From Silene latifolia (Eukaryota; Streptophyta; Magnoliopsida; Caryophyllales; Caryophyllaceae), in the NCBI RefSeq assembly GCF_048544455.1, contig NC_133536.1:26662152-26726151 (forward strand): a stretch of DNA of 64,000 nt, in the 5' to 3' direction. A program made the position numbers and the translations under genes. Position 1 is the stretch's first letter. Each line of letters starts with the position of its first letter. Below are positions 11,636-23,754 of the stretch, piece by piece. The notes below the pieces were generated by a model. It saw only the letters and a program-made list of their open reading frames with translations, ran no database searches and was not told the origin of the DNA.

Positions 11636-13539
11636 TCGTACTCGTCCTCGAGTAAGCTCAAGTAAGATAAAAAAGCAACACAAGTGGTGACTCTAATCTT
11701 AAAGCGAATGCACAATATAAGCGTCACTTAATTATTCTACTATAATATCCGAATGAGTATTAGCACACTCAACGCCCTTTCAACTCACGTAATTTCACTC
11801 ATGAGGGAAAAACAAAATTCGCAAGGCAAGTAAGGTTTTGCACAAAACTTAGACACATCCAATAATTAGGCACAAAGAAACAAATAAGGATGCATCAACA
11901 AAATGAATAGCCACTTTCCTCATCTAAATGGCGGAGTCAACTAAGAGGGAATAAATATAAGGGCATATATTCCGTCACAAATACTAGTTCAACAAACCAC
12001 TAAGTCTATGAGAATGGAACCAAATCACCTCCAAATGGTGTTAAACTAGACTACTTTCGTCCTCAATTTCCAAATGCTTTCGTCAAGGGCGATCGGATGG
12101 GGTGGAATGATGATCCCCGTGAAACTAGTGGCATATGACATGACAAGTCTCGAAATCCTTACAAAAGTAAAGGTCATGGATCGTCCCAAACTTGACAAGG
12201 TGGCATAACAAAAAGGTTTTTTTTTGGGAATGAAGTGCTCAAGTCATTGTACAAAAAGGTGGATTTGACTATCATTCAAAATTTGACCTCATTTCAACTT
12301 CCGCATTTCACATTTCAAAACTTTAAGATGGGGTTTGTCCCTTCCTTGCTAATGTCCTTTGTTTTCGCCAATCGCTTATTAGGCAACCGGTTAACCTCTA
12401 GACAATAGCTTTTCGGGGTGATAGTCACTCTGTCTTTGGGCGGTTGAATTCACAACCGTGTGGGGGCCCAATTCAATGGATCCCTCTCCAAAGCACATCG
12501 AAGTGGTACGCCTCCATCAAAACAACTAACTTCACAAAATTTGAACATTTCAACACACTTTGAGGTTTCATTGACATTTAAAAAATTTCCACATCACAAA
12601 ATCTTTTAAATGAGCACTTTAAACTTATTCAAATATTTTTTTGGTTGTCATACCGCCAAGTCAATCAAGGTCACCAAGACAAGTTAACCAAGTCCACATC
12701 GCATCACGGGGTTGGATAGGTGACTCACATGCAAACCCTTGACTAGGCTTTGGGTCATGGGTCAAAAGACACTAGTATGACACAACCTAGGGTGTTTTAA
12801 ATCCATTATAGTAGGCAAAGTTTTAAGTTGAAAAGGTATTTGTACGTAGCGGCCTTAAACGCTCTTGTCAAAATTCCCAATTAGGCACTTTTCCAAAACA
12901 TTTCCCTTAATGCAACTATATGCCATGGATGCAACTAGTATATACATGTTATAGTCCAAGTGCAACTATCAAACTATATGCAAAGTAAACTAATGCAATC
13001 TAACCCTAGCAACACATAGGCACACATCACCAAGTTCCAAAATTGGAACATCCTCCTCAACATACAAAGCCCAACCTCCTCAATTATAAATAAGAGAAAA
13101 GAGAGGGAGAAAGGAGAAGAGATAGGAACGATTATACCAAGCGTCTTCTAACTCCTTAGCTTATGCCTCCGATGATCCAAATGTACCTATACACTTTATT
13201 TCACACACAACAATATATACAAGACATGTATGGAAAGTTTCCTCCCCACACTTATTCTTTTACATAAGGGAATACAAATAAATTAAAGCGTGTTTTTGTA
13301 ATTTTTGAAAATTTTCAATCTTTTTTTTTGTATTTTTAGGAATAAATCTCCTCCCCACACTTAAAATGTACATTGTCCTCAATGGACCAAGTGTAGGAAG
13401 GAAATAAGAAAGGTAAAACATGTTTTTGTGTTTTCGGAAAATTTTTCAAAAAGAAAAAGAAAATAAACAGAAAGCTTGGGTGGCCTCCCAAGAAGCGCGG
13501 TTTTAAGGAAACCGCCAAACCTACAAGTGGATCCATTAA
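11636..13539 (-). other. Long 3' untranslated interior of the gag-only element
   Basis: About 1.9 kb without a credible gene. Two further PPT-like AAGTGTGGGGAGG tracts (minus strand) occur near 13241-13253 and 13351-13363. In the full-length relative this position would hold pol and the env-position ORF. Confidence 0.55.
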
Positions 13540-15062
13540 CTAGCCGGGATCCCACAATCTATGGCCAAGGCCACTCATTCCCTTTATCTTGTTAAAGAAG
13601 CTCAAATCTTTCCAAATTTCTTGGTTTTGATCATTCTCCTCATCATTTTCAAACTCAACCACATAAAATATTTCCTCCTTCATTGGAGGAGAATGATCAA
13701 AACCAACAACTAAGGGACAATCAACAACATAGGAGACTCGATTAGTCACCTTGTCCCTCACTCTTACTTTCTTAACTTTTTCAAACACATGATCCTCAAA
13801 GAGATTAAATGACACATCATATTCATTAAATTTATCAAGAAGAGAGGTTTCAAACAATTCACCCATGTAAGCTTTATCAAATATAGGAGCTTCATACTCC
13901 TCATCAACAATCATGATCTCAAGCAAAGGGGTAAGAGAAATGAGGTCTAAAGAATCAATGGGTTCAAGGAATTTATCATCAACAAGGAGGAAAACATCAA
14001 ATTTCTCCAAAATAGGCTCCTCAACACATTCTTTAATCAACTCCTTCTCCACTACCTCATGGTCCACCTCAAAAGATACTCTCTCAAACTCACACAAACC
14101 TAATTCCTCAAAACTTTCACTAAGAACATTATTTGGCTCATTCAACCAATCATCATCATCATCATCATCATTAAATTTCAAATTCACAAGTGGTGGAGAT
14201 ACATAAGAAAGGCAAGCATTAGGGTCATCACCACAAGATTCATAAGACAATGTTAACTCATGCATAGATTCCACATCCATGGGGGAAGGAGGAACATGGT
14301 GATCATGAACATAAGGCACATCCATAGGAGAAGAGAAGTCCACATTTCCACTTATAGCATCAAACAAAGAATAATCATTACGTTTAACACTACTTCGTGG
14401 TCCTCTCTTAAATGTAGCCAAAATAGAATTCCGATCCTCATCAACACGAGCCATGTTCTCAATTAAATCCTTAGCCTTATCAACACTTAACTTATCAAAT
14501 GCCCCAACTCCGGATGATATAGTCACAAAGTTTTTAAGAGAAGGAAGCAAATTATCAAAAAAATAAGCATGAATTGGCAAGGTGAAATACCATGGTGGGG
14601 ACAAGCTCTCAACAAACCCTTAAACCTATCCCAAGTCTCACTCAAAGTCTCAAACTCACCTTGTTGGAAATTATAAATTTCACGTTTCCTAAAGGCGGTT
14701 TTAGAGGGAGGGTAAAACTTGTTTAAAAAGGCTTGAGCTAAGTCATCCCAAGTGCAAAAGGTACTAGAAGGGTGTAAGCGTAACCATCTCTTAGCTTCAC
14801 CCTTAAGCCTAAAGGGAAAAAGTAAGAGTTTAATGGTTTGGTCCAATAATCCCTCCTTCTTAACAAGGTCACAATTTGCCTCAAAAGTCTCTAAATGGTC
14901 AATTGCTTCATCACTATCTAAACCACAAAAGACATCTTGCCGAATCAACTCAATAAGACCTATATCAAACTCATAATCAACTTCCACCACCCCAATATTA
15001 ATAGGTCGGTTAATATGAGTAAGGTTTGGTCTACAATAATCGCGTATGCAAGACATTGCCAA
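13540..15062 (-). pseudogene. Gag-like protein with acidic C-terminal extension, one frameshift
   Basis: ATG at 15062 starts a 179-residue frame. It contains a Retrotrans_gag core: FEANCDLVKKEGLLDQTIKLLLFPF, LKGEAKRWLRLHPSSTFCTWDDLAQAFLNKFYPPSK and FETLSETWDRFKGLLRACPHHG. At about 14590-14605 the frame shifts and continues as a 354-residue frame (14604-13540): LPSLKNFVTISSGVGAFDKLSVDKAKDLIENMARVDE, the gag C-terminal helix. This is followed by about 280 residues I do not recognise, strongly acidic, with a run of seven Asp and many Glu/Asp/Phe residues. There is no CCHC knuckle and no protease motif. The first part should form capsid-like particles; the function of the extension is unknown. 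The frameshift may be specific to this copy. Confidence 0.75.
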
Positions 15063-15202
15063 GTGTGCTCAAAGAAGTGACAAATAAGAGACAAGTCACA
15101 AGAAAACAAGTAATGCGACACTTAAGTAACATGCAACAAGTTTCAAGTAACAAATACGTAGCCTAACAAATCTAAAACTCAACTAATATCAATCCGTTAA
15201 TC

Positions 15203-15220
15203 TCCCCGGCAACGGCGCCA
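15203..15220 (-). promoter_or_regulatory. Primer binding site (tRNA-Asp) of the gag-only element
   Basis: The minus strand reads TGGCGCCGTTGCCGGGGA, three bases from the 5' LTR. It is an exact complement of the plant tRNA-Asp 3' end including CCA. Confidence 0.9.
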
Positions 15221-15223
15221 TTT

Positions 15224-16981
15224 TGATAACGGGGTAGAGGTCGTCGTACCCGATCAAACAATTTAACTCAACTAGTAAGGGTAGTCGAGGTCGAACCACA
15301 GGGAGATCAAGTTTGAGTATTAGTTTTGTCTCAAATTATGAGTTAGCTACGTGAATCATGAAATTGGTTTTAAACTAGTTAATTAATAACTAACTAAGAC
15401 AACTAAAATAAAATAAACAAGTAATCGAAATAGCAAAGGTCTTAAACAATAAAGGAAAGGCTAGGGTCCGATTTCTCCTCCAACACACCATATTTACACT
15501 CATAAATCCCGTTAACAAGTCAGTGGGTATAGTTAGGGGGGAAACGTCTCTAATTCGCCTATTAACTCCCTCCCGGACTCATAATAGGACACTAGCAATC
15601 CCGACTCACCTCCCTCTCGGGTTCGTGACTCGGACTCCCTTATTCTAAGTTAAGGTCAATAAGCCCACGTTATCTTCCCGGTCATCCCACTCCCTCTCCC
15701 AAGGGTCGATTTCAAACCAAAAATTAAAGGCACCCTTCTCAAGTTCTCCCTCCCGGGTTCAACTCAAGTTGGCAACTAGTTTAAGTGAGGTGAGCCGACT
15801 CCCAACCTAGCCAACTCCCGTTGACGGTCAAGGGTCAAAAGTCAACAACAATCCCAAATAAAACATTACAAGTCAAATCCTTTAATTAATCAAAACTAAT
15901 TACCCAACAACTAATCAAAATGGGATTTAATTATGTAAACATGACATGTTAAGGATTAATCAAACCCTAGTGAAAATACTACTCACTAATCATTACTAAT
16001 CTAACACTAAATACATTTATAATTACTCTAAACATAACATTAAACAAAATAAAGTGATAAAGATTGAAACTTTAACTAATCTAATGACTAAACATAAATA
16101 AATTAACATTAAACATGGTAAGAGCAATAAAGAAGAAAACTTTAGTAAACTAAACTAAACTAGACCAAATTAAACAAATAACAATAACACTAAACATAAC
16201 AAGAGAGTAAAGATTAAAACTTTAATCAAATTAAACATTAAATCTATGAAATCAATTATTGATAAAACAAGAACAAGTAATGAAAGAGGGAAGAAATTTA
16301 TACCAACAATGGAAAGGAAAGTGCATAAATAAGGTAGAATTAGTCTTACACAATCCAAAAGATCAAATCTTGAACTCTAATTAAACTATTTCTAATTAAT
16401 TTAAAGAGAGATTTATAGAGAGAAATTGTCCTAAACCCTAAATAAAATCTGAAAATGGGGGCTCTCCCCTCTCTTTCGTGCTCTCTGCCCCGAACCAAAA
16501 CAAATGACGGCTTTCTCTAAAAAATGAAAGAACTGCCCTTTTTTTATCACGTGACAAGCTTGCTTCCGTTTTCTCGTCTTTTCTTTTTTGTCCCCCAAAA
16601 TGTCAGCACTCCCTCCCTTTTGCAATTGGAGTCTTATCCAATAGTAAGAGAATAATGTGGATTGGCCCAACAAAGTAGCTTAGGCCGAGAAAACAGAAAT
16701 GTAACGGGCCATGGTGAATAAATGATGGCCCAAGTCTTCATTTGTCTCATATTTTTATTTCGTCTGGACCGTTTTTCTTACTTGGACTTGGTACCTATAA
16801 AACAAAAAGACGAAAGTAGTACCCACATCCAAAAATAATATATAATTTCATTATTTAAAATTAAATGACTAACCACTCTTTTTAATACTAAAATGAGTGA
16901 AAAAAGTCAACTCGGGTTATTAATTCGACTAAATAAGAGATAAAATATGGGTTTAAAAAAAGGTAAAATATCGAGTTATCA
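15224..16981 (-). repeat. 5' LTR of the gag-only element
   Basis: TGATAAC...GTTATCA; partner of 9861-11617. Confidence 0.92.
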
Positions 16982-16986
16982 GTAAG

Positions 16987-17490
16987 CGGTAAGGGGACAT
17001 CCCTATTGGTGTTTTGTAGGACGTGCGATATGCCCACAAAGCATCATCCAATCTCAAACTCCAATCCTTGCGATCGGGATTCACCGTCTTCTCAAGGATA
17101 GCCTTGATCTCCCTATTAGAAACCTAGGCTTGGCCATTAGTTTGAGGGTGATAGGCCGTAGATACCTTATGAATTACACCATAATTTTTGAGTAAAGCTC
17201 CAATAGCCTTGTTGCAAAAATGAGTTCCACAGTCACTTATCAAAGGTTTAGGAAAACCAAATCGAGAGAAGATGTTGGTTTTGATGAATTCTCCAACCAC
17301 CTTTGCATCATCGGTCTTGATGGCCTTAGCCTCCACCCACTTGGAGACGTAGTCCACCACCAAAAGGATGTAAATGTAACCACAAGATGTGGGGAATGGT
17401 CCCATGAAGTCAATGCCCCACACATAGAATATCTAACAATAGATCATCGGGGTTTGTGGCATTTCTCCTCGTTTTGAAATGTTGCCAACT
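16987..17490 (-). pseudogene. Integrase core of the Athila-like element
   Basis: Minus-strand translation shows [40 protein letters not shown] and [13 protein letters not shown], i.e. the D, D and post-D blocks of a gypsy integrase core. Downstream it reads [14 protein letters not shown] and MSPYRL before the gag-only insertion. An in-frame stop follows NGQA near 17121. Upstream the frame reaches only CQRVGNISKRGEMPQ; the zinc-binding N-terminus and all RNase H are absent, with RT joined directly at about 17490. SDCGTHF has Cys where most integrases have Asn or Glu. Confidence 0.85.
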
Positions 17491-17689
17491 CTCTTTGAGT
17501 GTATCAAAAGCTTTCTTGCATTCTTCAATCATAATAAATTCACTTTCCTTTGGAAGAAGCTTGCACAAAGGGGCGGAAATCTTGGAAAAGTCCTTGATGA
17601 AACGCCGATAGAAGCCGGCATGACCTAAGAAAGATCTTACTTCACACACATTAGTAGGATAAGGCAAGGTGCGAATGATATCGAACTTG
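17482..17689 (-). pseudogene. RT C-terminal fragment of the Athila-like element
   Basis: KVKFDIIRTLPYPTNVCEVRSFLGHAGFYRRFIKDFSKISAPLCKLL and KKAFDTLK are the thumb/connection part of a gypsy RT. It continues the RT frame of 31235-32224 across the insertion 17695-31229. The reading then runs into integrase sequence at a CTCTTTGA stretch (17491-17498), which marks a deletion joint. Confidence 0.85.
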
Positions 17690-17694
17690 ACCTT

Positions 17695-19101
17695 TGTGAC
17701 ACCTCCATACTCCAAGTGCCTTACCAGGACCACTTAAGGTATGAGAACGTCACCATCTCGGTTTCCCGAGGCAATGATAATCAAAAGACAATAAGGAAAC
17801 ATACTTAAATAGTAATAAAGTTTAAGTGATTACATGCCAATGCCAAAACTGTTTAAATGAAATACAACGTTCTCAAATTGTCTACTATCAAAACTATAAA
17901 AGTATCTGTCACAGCGGAAAACTTCTAAACTGCAACGTGGTGACTCATCCCAGCTATCCCATACGCATCGTCTCATACCTGCTCAATAACTATTCACCAC
18001 CCCCGAAAGGATCATCACAGTTTTTAAAACATTTAAACGGGGACAGTACTGATTAAATAAAAACAAATGCCACAAAGAAACAACGTCATAAATAGCTCAA
18101 GCAGTTCACACAAATCCTCAGTCTCCATCTCCAAACTCCACACAACTAACTACACACTAAAGTATGTAGTCCTGCCAGAGTACCCATCACAACAAGTACT
18201 CCACGCCGCCAGTGGGGGACCGCAGCCGTACCCACCAAATCCCCGCTCATCTCCATTGAGCGATAAACCCAAGTTCATTAATGTGCACATCCCCTCTGTG
18301 ACGGGTTCCACAGAGGGAGAATCAAGGGCGTGAAGCCACTCCCGCAAGTGACTCCACTCAGCTAGGGATGCGCCCCGAATATCACAGACAGATACAAACC
18401 AATCAACAATATACAGCCTACAACCGTCAAGATCAACCAACAATATAATTAACCAATAATCGCAACAACAATTACAACACATTATGTAGCCAATACTGAG
18501 TAGAGAAACCCTACGTGGAACAGCAATCACCAATATCGTCACAATCAGCTAATCAACATCGTCCTTCAATGAAATTACTTCCTATCAAACATACAATCAT
18601 ACAATCACAATCTAACATCAACAATACTCCCCAAAACCCCCAAATTACCCAATTGGGGTTTCAACTAAAATCAATGAAACGATATAAAAACTATACTAGG
18701 ATCTTACCCACAATGCGTCGGTCTCAACGGCGTAAAAAACTCAATGATCAGACGACTCCAGCCCATAGGACTTGATAGCAATATGAGAGAGGAGAACTAC
18801 GTAACCTTGTTTTCTCTTTTGTGAAACTTATAATGAAGTAAGAGTGAAAACAAATGCTGAAATATATTTTTATAACCTTCTCGCGTTGCTATCAAAACCC
18901 GACAAACAACCCGTAAAAACTCACTTACTCGATCGAGTAAGTGACTTACTCGATCGAGTGCCCCTTACTCGATCGAGTGTCACACGTACTCGATCGAGTA
19001 CCCATCAGGTCAGCTACTGTTTTGCGTAAAAACTTACTTACTCGACAGAGTAAGTCCCACTCGATAGAGTACCCAAAGACACAGAAAACCGTAGTATTAC
19101 A
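17695..19101 (-). repeat. LTR copy 1 of the tandem array
   Basis: TGTGACACC...GTATTACA on plus. Carries a cluster of CTCGATCGAG palindromes at 18926-19000. Confidence 0.88.
18926..19000. repeat. Cluster of TACTCGATCGAGTA-type palindromes
   Basis: Four copies of CTCGATCGAG at roughly 17-20-bp intervals, followed by CTCGACAGAG and CTCGATAGAG variants to 19072. The other LTR copies have equivalents at 24984-25080 (one unit more) and 31051-31130. Confidence 0.9.
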
Positions 19102-22100
19102 GTCTTCCCTCCTTAAAAAGAACTTCGTCCCCGAAGTTCAATCCATACTCAAAACAAACATACTAACTCGATCAAGACACAACAACATAACTAAGAACTC
19201 AAAACAAAACTCCAACCTATAAAACATGAACTCTTAACACCAACTCCACCAACTATGCCTACCTCCACAACACGACTCCCGATACGGTATCAACTACATC
19301 ATAGCCTCTCTACATTAACTTCATACACTATCGAATACCTTCCACCAACGCTGCTAGCTCCGTCTCACTAACACATTATCCACTAGCAAATCCAATATCA
19401 ATACACTCATAAACATCAAACGGAATATTACATTCTACCACCCTTAAAAGGAACTTCGTCCTCGAAGTTTCCTCACGCTCATAAACATCATCATCCACCT
19501 GTCAACACCATCGAACTCATAAACATCATCATCCAACTGTCAACTCTATCAAAGTATTCTCCCATTCCTAAACATCGAACTACTACAAGCACGGCCATGA
19601 CCTTTTAAAAATATCAACCACAAAACAAATCCATCCTTTATGCTACATCAACACTTTACTTCCAATTATACTACAACATGCACAACCATCAAACTCCCTT
19701 TTATCGCATCCTACTTCTCTTAAGATAAATATTACGTCCTCGTAACTCACTAATACTAGATCCTTAGCTATATCTTCTCATTATCCTTATCACCACGACA
19801 TGTCAAAGATAACCGCCTATGACCTCAACACCTATAACCATTCCTATTCCCAAGGCTCTCTTACTTAAACAGTTCTCATACCTCAATTCACTTGGCACAC
19901 CACCTAACCTATACCACAAAATCCTTAGCATAGCCAATACTCCAATCGTTCCCTATTATCGCCAAAATGACATAGTCCTCTATACATGCACCCATATCCA
20001 TACTCATAACTCACAATCCACAATTATTACACACACTCGCACTAGATCCTCAAGTCTTTTCTTTCATTACCGCAAAAATCATCCATAACTTAATCATGAA
20101 ACTAATTCCCAACACCCTATACTCACTGTCGCAATAAAAGATTATGAACTATCTGCAGCTTCCTGATCAGTACAACACATGTTCCACAATTCACTTGCCA
20201 TCACCATGACTACCAATGCCTCATCTAAAACAAGATCACAATTACTGTAACAACCTCTCACAACTGTGTCCCATCAGCAGAATATCGCTATAACCTGACG
20301 ACAACAGAAACATACACAACTCTCTTCCATATCATACACTACCCTCACTCCCAAGCTGAAACTGGTAAGAAACCGATAAACAAAATAACCGTCTATCTTT
20401 CCAAACCAAAACTCGCAGGAAACAACATTAAACACACAACAATCTATGTATACTGGTATGTACTTTCAAAACTCGTATCATAATCATCCCTCCTACTCCA
20501 TCACATCCAATGACGGCACCGCAACACTGCCACCAACAGCCGCACCGCAACGCGAAAATACCCGCATCACAACACGAAATACCGTGCCCGAATCACCACC
20601 CGAGGCACAACAACCACATCGATAGACATCACAACCATATACAATTCCCATAAACACTGACTCAGTATAACTTTCCAGACAAGAAAACTTACACAAAACT
20701 GCTTTACTAGATCACAACACAACATATTATTTGGAATAAATAGACCAGAATCTCATGAACATCATCAATACCTTTTCACGGAATAACATGTATCATGAAT
20801 ACACATGTAAGTTTAACTACCCATACCAGATCACCCAAACTATCACTTCTGAACATCATTCCATTAGTTTACCGTACCCAACATATATCACAAAATATTC
20901 ATATAACAACTTTATAACTATCACACCATAACATTTCTCGTGAGGTCAGAACCTCACACAAACATTTATACACATCATAGACTCGTAATCACATCCAACT
21001 AGTCAATCCTGAACACGTAAGTTACCGCTTGATAAATGTTACCTCTCGCCCGAGCTTAACTCGTGTGCCCCTCATTACACATTCTCTCATTCGCATGACC
21101 ATTACCTCCTGCCAAATATAACCATACCGCTACTACTCAACTACTAGCAACCGCCTCCTATAACCACATCTTATACTCTCTCACAACCATACATATCATT
21201 TCGGCCTCTATAAAATCAACCTCTTTAAAATGACCATATTTACTATTTATCATCACTCTTAACCACTAGTGACAACACTACAATACCACCACTGCTCGTA
21301 TAACAAATCTCTTACACTCACCTCTAAATATAACAGTTCATTTCCTATCTTCGGTTAGCATTCCAAATAACGACATCAAATCCACCAACAAAATTTACCT
21401 CAACATTCTTCCCAATACTATCTTTAATTGTATCGTCATCTAACTCTCTACCAAAATCTCATATCGTGCAGATACTCTACCAATTTCTTACTCCCTTAAT
21501 TCCTCGAAACTCATGACTAATCATGTTGTCCCGAAACTTCTATATAATCATTAACTAACATCCTCATGATAGTATCATACATCTCGACAATTTCCTACTT
21601 CTATATCTCATAACTCCGGTCAACATTTTTCTCAGCTTACTTTTATCCTTCTTTTCTCCAATACCAACTACTAGTTCATCTCCTTACCCCTTGTACCTAA
21701 CTCTCTAGTAATCCGGTTACCTTTACGTTGCCCCAAAACTCAAACTCCATTATTTCGTATCAGGACCATCTCAATCTTTCTTACCGTGGATCTTCTCTCA
21801 TCATACTATTACTCACTCTTGTCACTAATCAATCCGCAAAAACAAAATCTACCTTCTAACTTTCTTTTAACCAAAACTCATTTCACACCGTTACTTGCCC
21901 AAGGAAATCGCACATTAGTTTCACCTCTTGTTAATACAAGTTCCCAACTCATTCACTATCTGCAAATCCACATCGCGGTATGTCTCTACTAAGTTCACTA
22001 TATACTACTCTTCTCCATCCCTCTACAATGATCTTTCACTATTTATATTCTTAACCAACACATTCCTAACCATCTCCCTCCATAAATCCTCACACATCCC

Positions 22101-23754
22101 AAGTTGCCACTATTTGCATCCCCCATTTCAATCTTTTCATTCTCATGTTCCATAAACTTACATCACTCCCTCACCCATATTCACTTACTTTTACATTACT
22201 CAACGCACTATCATATCACTCACCACATCACACAAAACATGCTCCATGCCTCAATAAGCCTTAGCAATCTTCCTTTTTTTTTTTCCACTATCTATCACAA
22301 CCACATATAACTTATGTCCTCCCCACCAAACTCATACACACCACAGGTGCCACACCTTACATCATAAGATTAGGTACCTTACGCATCAGGACCAACACAT
22401 ACGTAAAACAATGCATAAAGAAGCAAAAGAACACCTTTGAATTAAAGATAATATGCAACGAAGTCAAAAGATAAGCATGTGACCCAAAACAAGGGTCACT
22501 AGATCGAGTACAGGTCACTCGATCGAGTAAGTGACTTACTCGGTCGAGTAGATGAAGGTCAGAGGCACGTACAACAAATTACCAGGTCTAATCGATCGAG
22601 TAATAGCTACTCGATCGAGTAACAAGAGGTCTACTCGATCGAGTAAGGGCCACTCGATCGAGTACTCCACGCAGTTCTCAGCACTGTCCAATTTTCGTAA
22701 AACGGTCATATTTCACTCGTTTCTTGGTCATTTTGGACGTGTGATCTACCGTTAGAATCGTAACAGAACAAGCTATCACCTTCAATTGGAATAACATCAA
22801 AATCATATATACATATCATGTTATAACAGTTTAAAGACAACCTCTCTATAAACAGACAACATAACCATTTGATTTTCTCTTTCAAACAACTTAAACATCA
22901 ACAAGGTGAACAAAAGCGACTCGATACTTGTAAAACCACCACCCCTAACCACATGTTACTACCTACCAAAAACCAAGCAATAACATCTATCATGCTCATA
23001 TAACATTCAACTTATCAAACATGTACTACCCGCATGTTTTAACTTTATAACTTTTAGTAAAACAAAGCATACTCATACATTACAAATTTTATCCCATGTT
23101 ACTAGTACAACTCTATTACAACTCCACTTCGTCATATAAACATATTCTTAATTACGAAATTCATATTCTCAGACAATTGTCACTCCATCTTTTCCAATTA
23201 ATTCATCCAACATGTGCATATGAAACAACAGTAAACAAATATATAACTTCATTATATAACCTTACGCACACACAATATACGTATACGACACAACATTCCT
23301 ATTCACATGTTTCGATCATGTCAGATTATAAATCGTCCATCCTGCAACATCGGTATTCATCATATATTGTCATATATGAACTACTTCCCTTTTTCACAAT
23401 CATCATTCATCATTCTCATATACCTTTCTAACAATTCCAAACAACATTGTAAACCAACTATCACACGTCATGCTTATTCACTACACTTTATCATATAACC
23501 ACTTCATCATTTCAAACCTTTCTATATAACACATCATCCAACATACGTAATAGAACATTACTAAACATATAGCGATCCCATGACACCCCATAGTGACCGG
23601 TTAAAAATTGTAGGGCGAGTTCACGACTTTAGGACGTCTCCTAAGTCTTTGCATTAGCTCTTACAACTCCTACCCGGGTTCATTTTAGTTTGACTCCCTA
23701 TGTTCATTAGGTTCATTGGTTACAGGTTTTAAGATCGTTGCTCTGATACCACTT
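19102..23754 (-). other. Internal region 1 of the tandem array, non-coding
   Basis: 4.65 kb, strongly G-poor on the plus strand, with only short low-complexity ORFs. PPT at 19102-19118; iMet PBS complement GCTCTGATACCA at 23740-23751. A GAACTTCGT..CGAAGTT inverted repeat occurs near 19120 and again near 19451. CTCGATCGAG palindromes cluster at 22500-22665. No gag, protease, RT or integrase motif seen. Confidence 0.75.
22500..22665. repeat. Internal cluster of CTCGATCGAG palindromes
   Basis: At least five exact or near copies, including CTAGATCGAG and CTCGGTCGAG variants. The equivalent cluster in internal region 2 is at 28590-28735. Confidence 0.85.

Larger units (their letters stand above)
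9861..16981 (-). mobile_element. Gag-only, non-autonomous Athila-like LTR element (7.1 kb)
   Basis: Two LTRs of 1,757 and 1,758 bp (TGATAAC...GTTATCA on the plus strand) bracket a 3.6-kb interior. Flanks are TTAAG (9856-9860) and GTAAG (16982-16986), a TSD with one mismatch. The PBS is TGGCGCCGTTGCCGGGGA (tRNA-Asp) next to the right LTR, and a PPT abuts the left LTR, so it reads on the minus strand. The interior holds a gag-like frame and an acidic extension but no protease, RT or integrase. I counted about a dozen substitutions between the LTRs (roughly 0.7%), so it is the youngest datable insertion here. It would need enzymes in trans, perhaps from Athila-type relatives sharing its PBS. Confidence 0.88.

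Noticed and set aside
17826-18056. Possible host gene fragments in the array LTRs (ORFs at 17826 and 18067, similar ones at 23997 and 30068)
   Set aside because: All are LTR copies of each other, on the antisense strand of the element, with no recognisable domain.
18150-18542. 130-residue minus-strand ORF in the tandem-array LTR, repeated at 30278-30670
   Set aside because: It recurs only because the LTR recurs, is broken in the middle LTR copy, and shows no recognisable domain.
18926-19072. Possible CRISPR-like array from regular CTCGATCGAG repeats
   Set aside because: Repeats are 10-14-bp palindromes with near-constant short spacers, inside a plant LTR; no spacers of proper length and no cas genes.
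21786-22467. Serial Leu/His/Thr-rich plus-strand ORFs in the array interior
   Set aside because: Products of a G-poor, CT/CA-rich strand; compositionally biased and antisense to the element.
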